Source of the DNA: Nematopogon swammerdamellus
Taxonomy: Eukaryota > Arthropoda > Insecta > Lepidoptera > Adelidae
Length of the DNA stretch: 64,000 nucleotides
Direction: 5' to 3'
Assembly: GCA_946902875.1 (NCBI GenBank)
Contig: OX336336.1
Location: 8,278,545 to 8,342,544 of the forward strand
The notes beneath the pieces are model-generated. The model was not told the origin of the DNA. It made no database searches and saw nothing but the letters and a program-made list of their open reading frames with translations. Each line of letters begins with the position of its first letter. Positions within the stretch are counted from its first letter, which is position 1. The position numbers and the translations under genes are program-made. Below are positions 30,486 through 40,900 of the stretch, piece by piece.

Positions 30486-31775
30486 TTTTTTTTTTTTTTT
30501 TTTAATCTTAATTTAAGTTTAGGGCTTCAGCCGTATTCGGAAATGTCAGCCCCATGGTGACTTTCAAGTTGATAGAGTTCAGAAATTAATTAAACATCCC
30601 TTAAAGTGAGAGAACTTTTAAAGAATTTTATAACTTCTTGACAGTGCGCGGAGAGTGGATCACTCAGTGCACAATGTATAGCACATACCAAGTTCATCCC
30701 ATCCGTCTGTAAACTTATGACTAAATCCTTTCTCAGGTTGACGTTCCGACCACACTCCATGAGAACATGGAATTGGTCCTCCTCTTTCATGCAAAAGCTA
30801 CAATTTGGGGACTCTGTTTTACGCATTAAAAATGCACTTTTGTTTAGTGGAGTGTGACCTGACCGAAGCCTTAGAACTGTAGTGATGTCCACTCTTGACA
30901 TATGTAGGCCCACAAACCACGGTTGTTGTTTTGGTTCGCTTTGCAGGCTTTTATACCAGATACCCTTTCTCACTGATATTCCATCAAAATGCTCTTTCCA
31001 TTGAGCGTAGCATATTTTCTTAATATGTGGCAGAACATCAGTGAAAAAGGGTTTACACTTCCATACATTGTCGCATCCAACAGCACGTTTAGCCAGCCTG
31101 TCGACCTGCTCGTTTCCTGGTAAGCCAATGTGGGACGGTATCCATTGAAAAGCCACCTCTTTGCCTTGCTGATTCAGTTGCATCAACAATTTAATTATCT
31201 CAATTGCTATTATTCTACTACGAGACCCTCTCGCACAACCAATCAAGTGCTGAAGGGAACTTTTTGAGTCAGTCAAAATAACAATTTTGCCTGTGTCTAT
31301 ACTTGTGCTGTAAGAGAGTGCCTCGTATATAGCAATCATTTCTGTGGCCATGATAGGAATATTCGTTAACACCTTGAATTCCATCCCACACTGCGCATGT
31401 ACGTCCCAAAAAGCAGACCCGATACCATCAGCGCTCACCGAGCCATCTGTATAGAGCTGATAATGCTGACTGTATTTTTCCTGTAACATACCCTCCACTG
31501 CTTGCAGTAGTTCCATAGGGTTGCTGAGTTTTTTACTTTTATCAATGGAGGGTATGCTATCGAAAATGTTTGATTTGATCGGTATGCCTGAAATCCATTT
31601 TGACAGTGAAAATATGGGGAGTATATCATATTGCTCTACTTCACATGGGAGTGTTTCCTCATATATGGAGGCTAAAATAGGATATTTATGATTATGCCAG
31701 TAGGCATTGTTGCGAGTTTCACATAGTTCGTGTAATATGGATACAGCAGGACAGATCGGCGACGTCACCCATGCG
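30486..31775 (-). mobile_element. 5'-truncated LINE ending in poly(A)
   Basis: Minus-strand 3' end of a LINE: a 392-aa ORF (next entry), a ~85-bp 3' UTR and a poly(A) run of about 19-20 (30486-30505). The 5' break lies near 31775, only about 190 bp before the mtm stop codon. Target duplications were not found by eye. Confidence 0.75.
30590..31768 (-). CDS. LINE ORF2 C-terminal part with RNase H domain, 392 aa
   Basis: The RNase H domain begins at YTDGSVSADGIG (first catalytic Asp), followed by ATEMIAIYEAL (Glu), VILTDSKSS (Asp) and PSHIGLPGNEQVDRLAK (last Asp). The set of carboxylates is complete. A C-terminal Cys/His knuckle (CSFCMKEEDQFHVLMEC) follows. RT followed by RNase H fits the I/R1-like LINEs rather than the Jockey-like ones nearby. 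The RT itself is missing, so this copy is inactive. Confidence 0.85.
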   Translation of the reverse strand: MTSPICPAVSILHELCETRNNAYWHNHKYPILASIYEETLPCEVEQYDILPIFSLSKWISGIPIKSNIFDSIPSIDKSKKLSNPMELLQAVEGMLQEKYSQHYQLYTDGSVSADGIGSAFWDVHAQCGMEFKVLTNIPIMATEMIAIYEALSYSTSIDTGKIVILTDSKSSLQHLIGCARGSRSRIIAIEIIKLLMQLNQQGKEVAFQWIPSHIGLPGNEQVDRLAKRAVGCDNVWKCKPFFTDVLPHIKKICYAQWKEHFDGISVRKGIWYKSLQSEPKQQPWFVGLHMSRVDITTVLRLRSGHTPLNKSAFLMRKTESPNCSFCMKEEDQFHVLMECGRNVNLRKDLVISLQTDGMNLVCAIHCALSDPLSAHCQEVIKFFKSSLTLRDV

Positions 31776-31968
31776 CTTACACATAGACACTACGCAAGCG
31801 CAATATTTGATAGTGTTAGTACGTGCCAGCTTTGATTAACAGACCTGTAGTAGAACAAAGGTATCAGGTTTTTATATAAGACTGACAGCCGTCGCGCGTG
31901 TAGTCTGGTGCTGAATGTAGTGTAGTCTCAGTTAAGTCGGACTGTGCGACAATGGCCGCGGCGACAGT
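31776..31968 (-). other. 3' flank / probable 3' UTR of mtm
   Basis: Unique-looking sequence between the mtm stop codon and the LINE. No AATAAA is visible on the minus strand here, so the mtm message may end inside the LINE insertion or use a variant signal. Confidence 0.35.
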
Positions 31969-34900
31969 TCACACGTGGTGCGGACTGGCCATGCGCGGAG
32001 GGGTGAGCGCGAGGCGCTGCGCGCGCGCCGCGTGCTCCGTGACCGCCGCCGCCACCGCCGCCTCCATCTGCGCTCGGAGCGACACCAGCTCTCGCGTCCG
32101 CTGGTATATTGGGTCCTGAACAATTACAAACATTTTTCATCATCAAGTTAGGTAGGAGAAAGGAAAGGCAGGTAGGTTTTGAGATTACCGTGGTTGTTAA
32201 ACATTCTTAAAGATTTAACAGCTATACTCCCGGTCGTCTCCGAGCCATGTAGCTCGAAGTTTCGGGCCAAACGTATATATGGCCAATCTTCATGAGCACT
32301 CTGCCCGGTGCGAACGACCAAGATTATAGCGGTTGTCAGTGCGGGTCTATATATATTACTATATCTTATATCACACTTTTTTATGAAAAATGTTATTGGA
32401 GCAATAAAGTATTTCTATCCATATAACATAAGTTGATTGATATACACACCTGTTGCCTCATAGTAGGATTCCACCTGCAGTACAGAGCCTTCCACAGCTT
32501 GATCACCCTCAAAGAGGCAACCGGCACCAGCACAACCTGAGGCCTCGCGAACTGCGACACCGGCGAGGAGTTGGTGCCGGACGAGCTCGGGCCCCAGTAC
32601 AGCGGGTTCAAGTACAGCTCCTGCCGACTGTTGATGAACGACCAGAGCGATACCGTCTTCGTTTTTACTTCTGAAAAAGGAATAATAATAATAAAGCGGC
32701 GGGTGGCCGAGTGGTTTGGGCGTCGGCTTCTCATGCGAGAGGTCCGAGGTTCGAATCCGGTCGGCGTGTACCAATGAGTTTTTTCTGACGAAAAAATTTA
32801 CGTGCATACCTACACCTGCTGCTTCACCGTTCGGAACCGGTGTAAAACTGTAGGTCCCTTCCCTTGCCCCTTACTAGGTGGTAGGCTCAAATTGTAGCCG
32901 ACTGGGTTGGTACCACCGTACTGGATGTAAGATGGCCGCATAGCAACCTCGGTTGTGTTCTCCTCTAGTCCAGTATAGCCAGCAATCCAGGGAAGTCTTC
33001 CGTATGGTGCCTACCTTCTCGGAGGTGAAATTGGCTGGTCAGAGCATGCGCTTTGGCCCCTCCGACTCAGCCATCCATACCGGATTAAATAAAAAAAAAT
33101 TAAAAATTTATAATGTACACAAAACATGTGTACAACAGCTGCGCTCAAGCGCCCTTCGCCCTTGCCCCTCTCTTGCACCCCTCTGTGCACTGTTGAGGAC
33201 CTGTCTCTCTCTAACAATGTGAAATAAAAAAAAACATTACCCTCCTTTTTGCTTTGCGCAGTCGGGTAAAAAGGCAGGTCTTCGACAGAGCACGCTCCAA
33301 GCACTCAGTGCGATTTTTACGTAGCTAGACGCCAGACGTCACAAGTTGCTAAGCTAGTAAGATTATGTGTAAATAGAAAAAATTTTAATAAGCAATGTTT
33401 TATTCAGGCACGTATTATTTCACAAAATTTACAAAGTCAAAAACAATATTTATCCAGGCATAAATGAATGAGAATTATATATGATAATCATTTGATGTGT
33501 GTGTTTTCTTGCATGCATCTTTTTTGCATCTTGCATCTTTTTCATATGAAAATGTACTAAATTTCTTTGGTTTGGAGGATAATTTTCTTTGAAAAGGAAA
33601 AATGTAAGAATTATAATGTAAGACCATAAATATCTAAATCTCCGGTGAACAAATACATCCCAAGAAATGGTTTTGGTTAACAATGAGCTTCACAGAGGAT
33701 ATAGGTTGATTGAGCTAGCAGTGACGCACGTACAACATTCCAACCACACCACAATGGCACCACACCACCCCGACACCACAACGGCATGTCGTTGGCGTGA
33801 CGCAGGATTGTCGCGCGTGTGAGTGCTATTTTTCCATACTCATTTGCTACTCTCGACAGACCGCGACTTTTTTGTGGCTGTGGTTGTGGTGTTTAACTCA
33901 CATGTGGTACATATGAGTTAAGCCCAAGGACCATTGCACAAAGGCCCTGACAGAGTGGGACCGACTTGCAACGGTCACTTTACAATGCATAACCACCCTT
34001 TTTTTTTAAATGGAAACTGACACGGTTGGCCACATCACCTACAACATTCGTGATGTCAGCCCATAACACCGGGTGAACATTGTGCCACGCCAGTGCTTCC
34101 CTTCGGTCGTGCCGGCTACACTGAACTGGACGGAAAACACAAACTATTTACATAGCCGTTTCGACCGACCTTTCATTCAGTGCGGTGGTACCAACCCGGG
34201 CGGGTTAAACCCTACCACCTAGTAATATAAGAAGGGAGTCATATCCCTTAGTCGCCTTTTACGACATACACGGGGAGAGATGCAGTGGGGCTATTCTTTT
34301 AAAGTACCGGCCCCACACGGTACACACGGTACCCTGGTGGTAAAGAGACTCAGTTGGACTCGTGAGAGCTAACAGCTCAACAGGTACGCACCTTCCTTGA
34401 CTCTCTCGCGCTCGGTGTTGAAGAGGAAGGTGCCGAAGCGGCACGAGTAGAGGTGATCGACGACGGTGGTGAGCAGGCGCTCGCTGAACTCGAAGGCGGT
34501 GGGAAACTGCTGCTGCAGCTGCCACACGCAGTCCACCCACTGCACGAACACGGGCGAGCGGTCCGCATCCGAGTGCCGCTCGTCACCGTGCCCGATGCGC
34601 TGCTCAAATGCACATTCATCATTAGCCGCGTACTGACTGAGCGCGGCTGCCGGGCGAGGCAGCCTCGGCTCGCAAGCCTCGGTCAGTCAGTACGCGCCTC
34701 GCCCGAAACAAGCGCACGCGCGGCCTCGGGCGAGCGTTGCCTCGACCGATCCGCCCGCTGTCGGTTTTTTGTCACGCTCAAAGGAGCCTCAGTCCATTTG
34801 CCGCGCGCACTCAAGACGGACGCTATGTGCCTCGCTCGCCTCGCTCGTTCGCGACATGGATAAGGAGCTGTGCTTAAAACTTATTTGAATTATGGCTCGG

Positions 34901-37900
34901 CTTTTCCTCGCGAGGCAGCCTCGCGACAATTGGTTTTGTAGCGAGGCAGCCTCGTGCGCCAAATCTTCGCGCGGCATACGGCCGAGGCAGCCTCGCCGTA
35001 TGCCGCGCTCAGTCAGTACGCGGCTAATACTGAAAACAAAGTTGGTATAGGCACTAGGAGGTCGAGAGACGCATTCAACTGGGTTGGGCCGCCTTCGGAA
35101 AGTTGAATTTCGCCCTGAGGTCTTAGCTGCACGAGAATTTAAAGACCTGCATATACATACAACCAGTGCGTCCTCCAGGTTATGACGTACGGGTGTGAAA
35201 CGTGGACTCTGACGTTCGCTGTTGTCCATAAGGACCAGTGAACAATGGAAGCGAACCATGCTGAGAAAAATTTATAGTCAATAAATGAATTTTTTTTCTT
35301 CGAAAACACTAGCTATTCTCTCATATTCGCTTCGCGGAAAAATATCCTATAAGCAAAGTAGTTTTCGACTTTTAAGCGAACATAGAATGATAACCGCGCA
35401 TACGTACATACATAGATAGTTACAGATTGTGCACTTTATTTATTAGGATGAAGTATTGAGGAGACATCCAAACCCACTGTCCGAAAGAAAAAGAAAAATG
35501 CAATACCAGCTGGAATTTATGTCCGAACGAGAGCCACTCCTTCTCGATGAGGACCTGGAAGCCGCGCAGCGTGCGGTAGAACGGGTCCAGCATCAGCATC
35601 GCCAGCGCTGTCAGCTGCGCCGTGCGGTCCCACCCATCCGAGCAGTGAACCAACACTGATGTCTTATGGTTCTCCACCTTGGACCAAAATGTGTAAGGCA
35701 GTTCATATTTTTTTCAAATCTATAATATACTTATACCGAATGGTCATACAGTCCGCGCGCGAGCTCCGAGGAATCGGGGGCTGGGGAAGTGGGCGGGTGT
35801 GCGCCCCTCCCGACCGTCGCTTCACACCAGTGTTGCCGTTTTAGTGACTTTGTCACTAGATCTAGTGTGTTTTTGACGTCTTTGGTGACATTTTTTAAAA
35901 ACCTAATCACTAGAAAAAATCTAGTGGCTTTTAGTGACTTTTAATAGGGATAAAATTTGAAGCACGGAGATTGACTTGGCTGTATACCCTCATAGATTTT
36001 ATCTGTTCTTCATCACATCATCACATCATAGATCATCGACGATCTATGAACTTGAACGAATTAATCAAAATAATCGCTTTGGCTGTATATACCTTTGCCT
36101 TTTCAAGCAAATTTTCAGTACCTACAATGAACATTGTAAAAACTAAAGAACGAAATAGACTTGCCACCAAAACTCTATTCAATACTTTTGATAAGGAACG
36201 AACTAAAAATTTTGAAAGAAAGCGGCCACACTTACATTATACCTCCAGAAGTCCTGTCAAAAATTACGAAAACTACGAGAACCGTAAATAGAGAAACAGA
36301 ATCAACAGCTACAACTTCTACAGAACCATCCACCTTCCCTGTGCCGGAAGAAGATGATGAGGAAATAATTCAATTAATAATTTACGTAAGTATAAACATT
36401 GAATGAATAAATCATTGATTATTTCAAATTTTATTTTATTATAACTTATTTTAAAAATGGCGCTCTGAAAAAAATATTTAGTGACTTCTAGTGACTCTTT
36501 GAAGTAATTTTTTCCCCAATTCTAGTGACTTTATGGCAATAGTTTGGTGACTTTCTTTTTTCCTAAGCGGCAACACTGCTTCACACCCCGCGCGCTCCTA
36601 GTACCAGTGTAGGCCTTGACGCGAGAGCACGTTTATCGATGCCGTATTCGTAATAAGCGCGCGTATTAGTCAATCGCGTGTTAATTCGTTACTCTTTAAG
36701 TTATTACCGGACTTTATTTTGTATGTACAAATAGACATTTAATATGGATGAAGAAGAAATTGCGAGCACGAGCAATGAGAACAGGGAGAAAATTAATATC
36801 GATAACGTAATATCCACTAAATCACTGCACTAGGTTATTACGTCAACATTCCTTAAACTTCCTCGGAGCTCGCGCGCGGTCTGTAGGTGTGCAATCTTCC
36901 TGTAAATGCTGCCTACTCCAAAATCTTTCTGCAGTCGATTTTGTTTATGAACATGCTTTCGAATTTCCAACAGTAAAATTAGATGGATACGCACCTTATC
37001 AACGATCCTAACAGCTCCCGCCAGTATACACTTGATATGCTTGAGCCAGCAGCTTGCTTCGATGCCACTGAACCACCTACAAAGAAATATTGAATTAAGA
37101 AAAAAGTTTGGAAATAAATTGTTCAGATACTTGAGGGCAAATACAATTCTATGTTATATTGAAAGGTACTTATAATGTTTCATCTGATCTGAGGTAAAAA
37201 TCCAGTTATTCACTTCATTATTTGTGAAATCCGTGAGCAAAAGCTAGTAACAAATAAATGGCCCCTCCCCTTGGGCATGTACCGTGTTGGGCCGGTGCTT
37301 AAAAAGAATAGCCCCACTGTATCTCTCCCTGTGCATATCGTAAAAGGCGACTAAGGGATATTCCACATGTTGGCAATCCTGTAAGTAAAGAATTTACAGG
37401 ATCAATTTATTAAACTGTAGGTCCCTTCCCTCATAATCTTACTTGGTGTTAGGGTTTAACCCGCCCGGGTTGATACCACCGCACTGAATGAAACGTCGGT
37501 CGAAACGGCTATGTAAATAGTTTGTGTTTTCCGACCAGTTCAGTGTAGCCGGCACGATCAAAGGGGTATGCACTGACATGGCACCTAGTTCACCCGGTGT
37601 TATGTGCTGACATCACGGACATTGTAGGTGATGTAGCCAACAGTGTCAGTTTCCATAAAAAAAAAAAGGATAAGGATGAGATGCCGTGCTATAGGGCGAT
37701 AGGCTAGCCACCTCTCACCTTGGCACGGTCTCCTTCACCCGAGTCACGCAGCAGGTAAGTCTGCGTGCCTTACTTGCTGATTGATATTATCTTGTCCGAA
37801 CTATAGAGAGATCACAATAGATCTATCTAGGTTACAGTGATAATAAGGCTCAGGGGCCCTAACTCAACTTCAAATCATAAATCATAAATCCCCCGGGGAC

Positions 37901-40900
37901 ATTAGTTCGCTTTCAAGCCAGACTGGTACCACCTTGGGATTAATATTGGCTATGCCCGAGACTCCAGCCCTGAGCTCATCCACCCTGATCTGAGGGTATA
38001 AAATACGTTTTTAGTTTTCCCACCAGTTCAGTGTAGCCGGCACGATCAAAGGGGGAAGCACTGACATGGCACCTAGTTCACCCGGTGTTATGGGCGGACA
38101 TCACGGGCGTTGTAGGTGATGTAGCCAACCGTGTCAGTTTCCATAAAAAATAAAAAGTAAATACTTACTGAATAAATGTTATATACCTGTTTTGGTCAAT
38201 TTGAGGGAAGCACAGCTCCTTTAGCTTTCGAAGGCTTTCCCTCATCACGTGAATGTTGTGGATGTCTAGAAAAACTAGCTCTGCATTTTGGTATGCGTCC
38301 TCTGACTCGTAGCTGCGAGAAAAAAAACAATTGTTATGTTTTATCTAGTAGTTAAAGTTGTTTTATTTCTGCTTTACGAACATACAATTTTATAATATCA
38401 AAACTCATCCTATCCCTGGCCGTCGTTACTTTGCCGTGATATAGCATAGGTAGCACTAGAGTACTTTGCTGTGAAGATAGTATAGACCATCAGTTGACAT
38501 GACTAGACGACGAGTCGTGTGTCCTCCGGATCATCTCGGTTCCGCGAGTCCCAATTATGTCTCCGGAGAGAGACGATATTATAATGCATCAAGTCCACGT
38601 GCAACAGGTTGGGAATGCATCCACACACTGTCGATATCCACTTTAAGGACAAATCGATCCTGTAAATCCTTTATTTACAGGGTTGTCAACATGTGGAATG
38701 CACTCCCGCCTGCATCTTTTCTTCTAATTTACAGTCTGGGGTCCTTCAAACATAATGTGAAGGTGCAACTAGCCGGCCGACATGGTATTCGCAGCCCCTG
38801 TAAATATTCGAATGCCCGTGGGCGCCGTCGGACTACACCTCTGCGTTAGTCTGGCCATATGTCGAGCTTCCCATAAAAAAAAAATTCAGGTTGAATAGAA
38901 AAACAATTTTAAATGTTCTCACCCGCCGCCCTTGGCCTTGTTGGCGATGGCATTGGCGCTGGGCCGCGCGTCCATGATGAACAACTTGTGCGCCTGTGCG
39001 TTCGCGTCCATCACCAGCTGGATGTAGCGCTCGTCCTCGCGGCTACGCTTGCCGCTCACCTGATCATCACATTGCATCATGATAGCTAAAGGTTGACTGG
39101 GAGAAATCACTAGCAGTGTTAAGTTCACCTTTGCGCAAACTCGTGTATTTCTTGTTTCTTGTCGTGTACTGTTCTTCTTTCATTTGTCTACACCAGCCAT
39201 ACTCAAAGTGTGCTCCGCGGAGCCCTAGGGCTCCGCGGAGCCTCTGTGGGGGCTCTGCGAGAATACGAGAAAAAAAAAAATAATACACCTCTCTTCTCTG
39301 GCTCGATTCAGTTTGGCTGCTGTAACGTATCCCGTCTGTCTCAAAAGTAACACTGTCATTACTTCTTCTATCAACAGAGGAACGTCAAATATTTATACAG
39401 AAATCCTCGTTACTACGAGTAAACTCTGAAATAAACCATGGCCTGCGTTTAGCATTCAAGTGATCTCTAGGTAAGCTCAGTCAATGTATACATGCGTATA
39501 CAATGACCTAAGCGGAAATGGACCCTGTCTCTTTCTCTCTTCAAGAAAGCGTTGTGTAACCGTATCACCCAGAGTACTAACTCAAACCTTAACCTTTCTA
39601 TCCAAATCTTTGTTCTATGGGTTATAATCTAACTACAGCTATAATTCCTGCCTAATTCCGCCTTTCCTACGTCACTATGCCTCCTCTACCACATTGTAAC
39701 AATCTATGTTCTTTCCTCCGGAAATTCCTACACCTGAGAAAACGTGTATATTCTTCAACCAGTTTATTCTCTTCCTAAAAGGAAGTATGTAGCCTAATCC
39801 TGAAGATGCGTGACCTTGTGTGAGATCACTATCCTTACTTCTGGGATACCTACAAGGTTCAACGACTTCTCTTACCCAAGGGAACTACTATATGCTTTTC
39901 TCCTCGACCGATCAGATAGGCTAGCACTGATCTTGGAGTATAAGCACTTCTTTTCCTCCGGTGGAAGATATTGCGTTCTATCACATCCAACGATAAATAA
40001 CTCACCCCCTTGCAGGAGTTAGGGGAAACAGCTGGAAAGGAATTTCCTAGGCTTTCTTGAACTTTAGCATTTCAAATTATATTTCCCTTTTGGTCAAATA
40101 TCTTTACAAAATAAAAAGCCACGGCCTAGCAGGAATTAGGAAAGAGGTCTTAAAATAATTTATTTAATGTTTATTGTACCTGGCTTTTCTTGCGCATTGT
40201 TTCGTGCGTACATTCATTAGCTTTACTATCGTAAAGGTTCTTATGTTTCTACTCGGGACTATACTCCTACTTTCTATGATTATAGGCTCTTCCTTTTATC
40301 TGTTTGGTATCAAACACCTTATCTTTCGCTTCGCAAAGTCAGAAAATTTACCCCAAGAGGGGTAGACAATGGGCCCCCTTGAACCAGGTGAGGTTTTCTC
40401 ACCTTAGTTCCACCACGCCCATCGCTGTGACCTTCAACCAGTTTGACTGAGGTACTACTCCTCACTCAAAGTTGTACCTAAAGGTCTCCTGTCTATTCTG
40501 TGCAAATGAAGCGTTCCCTCTGTTGGGATTACTTTAACTGCGTATGTGTAGTGTATGTACAATTGTACAATGCTCCTTATTAGAACATTGCACCTACGTG
40601 TCTAGTGTACCTTATTATGTTCCTGCCTACCTCTCCTAAGTAAAATACCCAATTTAGGCAACCCTAACTGTAACTTCGTCTCCCTCCCTAGACATCTCTC
40701 TAGTCGATCCGTTAATACGTGCATCGAACCTTCGAGACGCCTCTACTTCTGTGGCCATGGAAATGTAATCTTCCCCAAAGCAAGAGAGACCGGGTCTACG
40801 CTATTCTCTTACTTACGAACTCTAAACGTACGGGTGCGCTCAAAGAACATTAATTTACTACGCTGTACACCTGACAAGACCCCTAGCTAATCACTTATAT

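Noticed and set aside
32697..32765. tRNA (Ser/Leu-like) gene
   Set aside because: It is the head of a family-2 SINE; the acceptor arms do not pair and the sequence continues into the SINE core.
33735..33895. TIR pair of CACCACA/TGTGGTG
   Set aside because: Low-complexity trinucleotide-like sequence; arms align poorly and there is no target duplication.
34453..34863. 136-aa plus-strand ORF
   Set aside because: It is antisense to mtm exon 9 and then runs into the GC-rich MITE; no conserved content.
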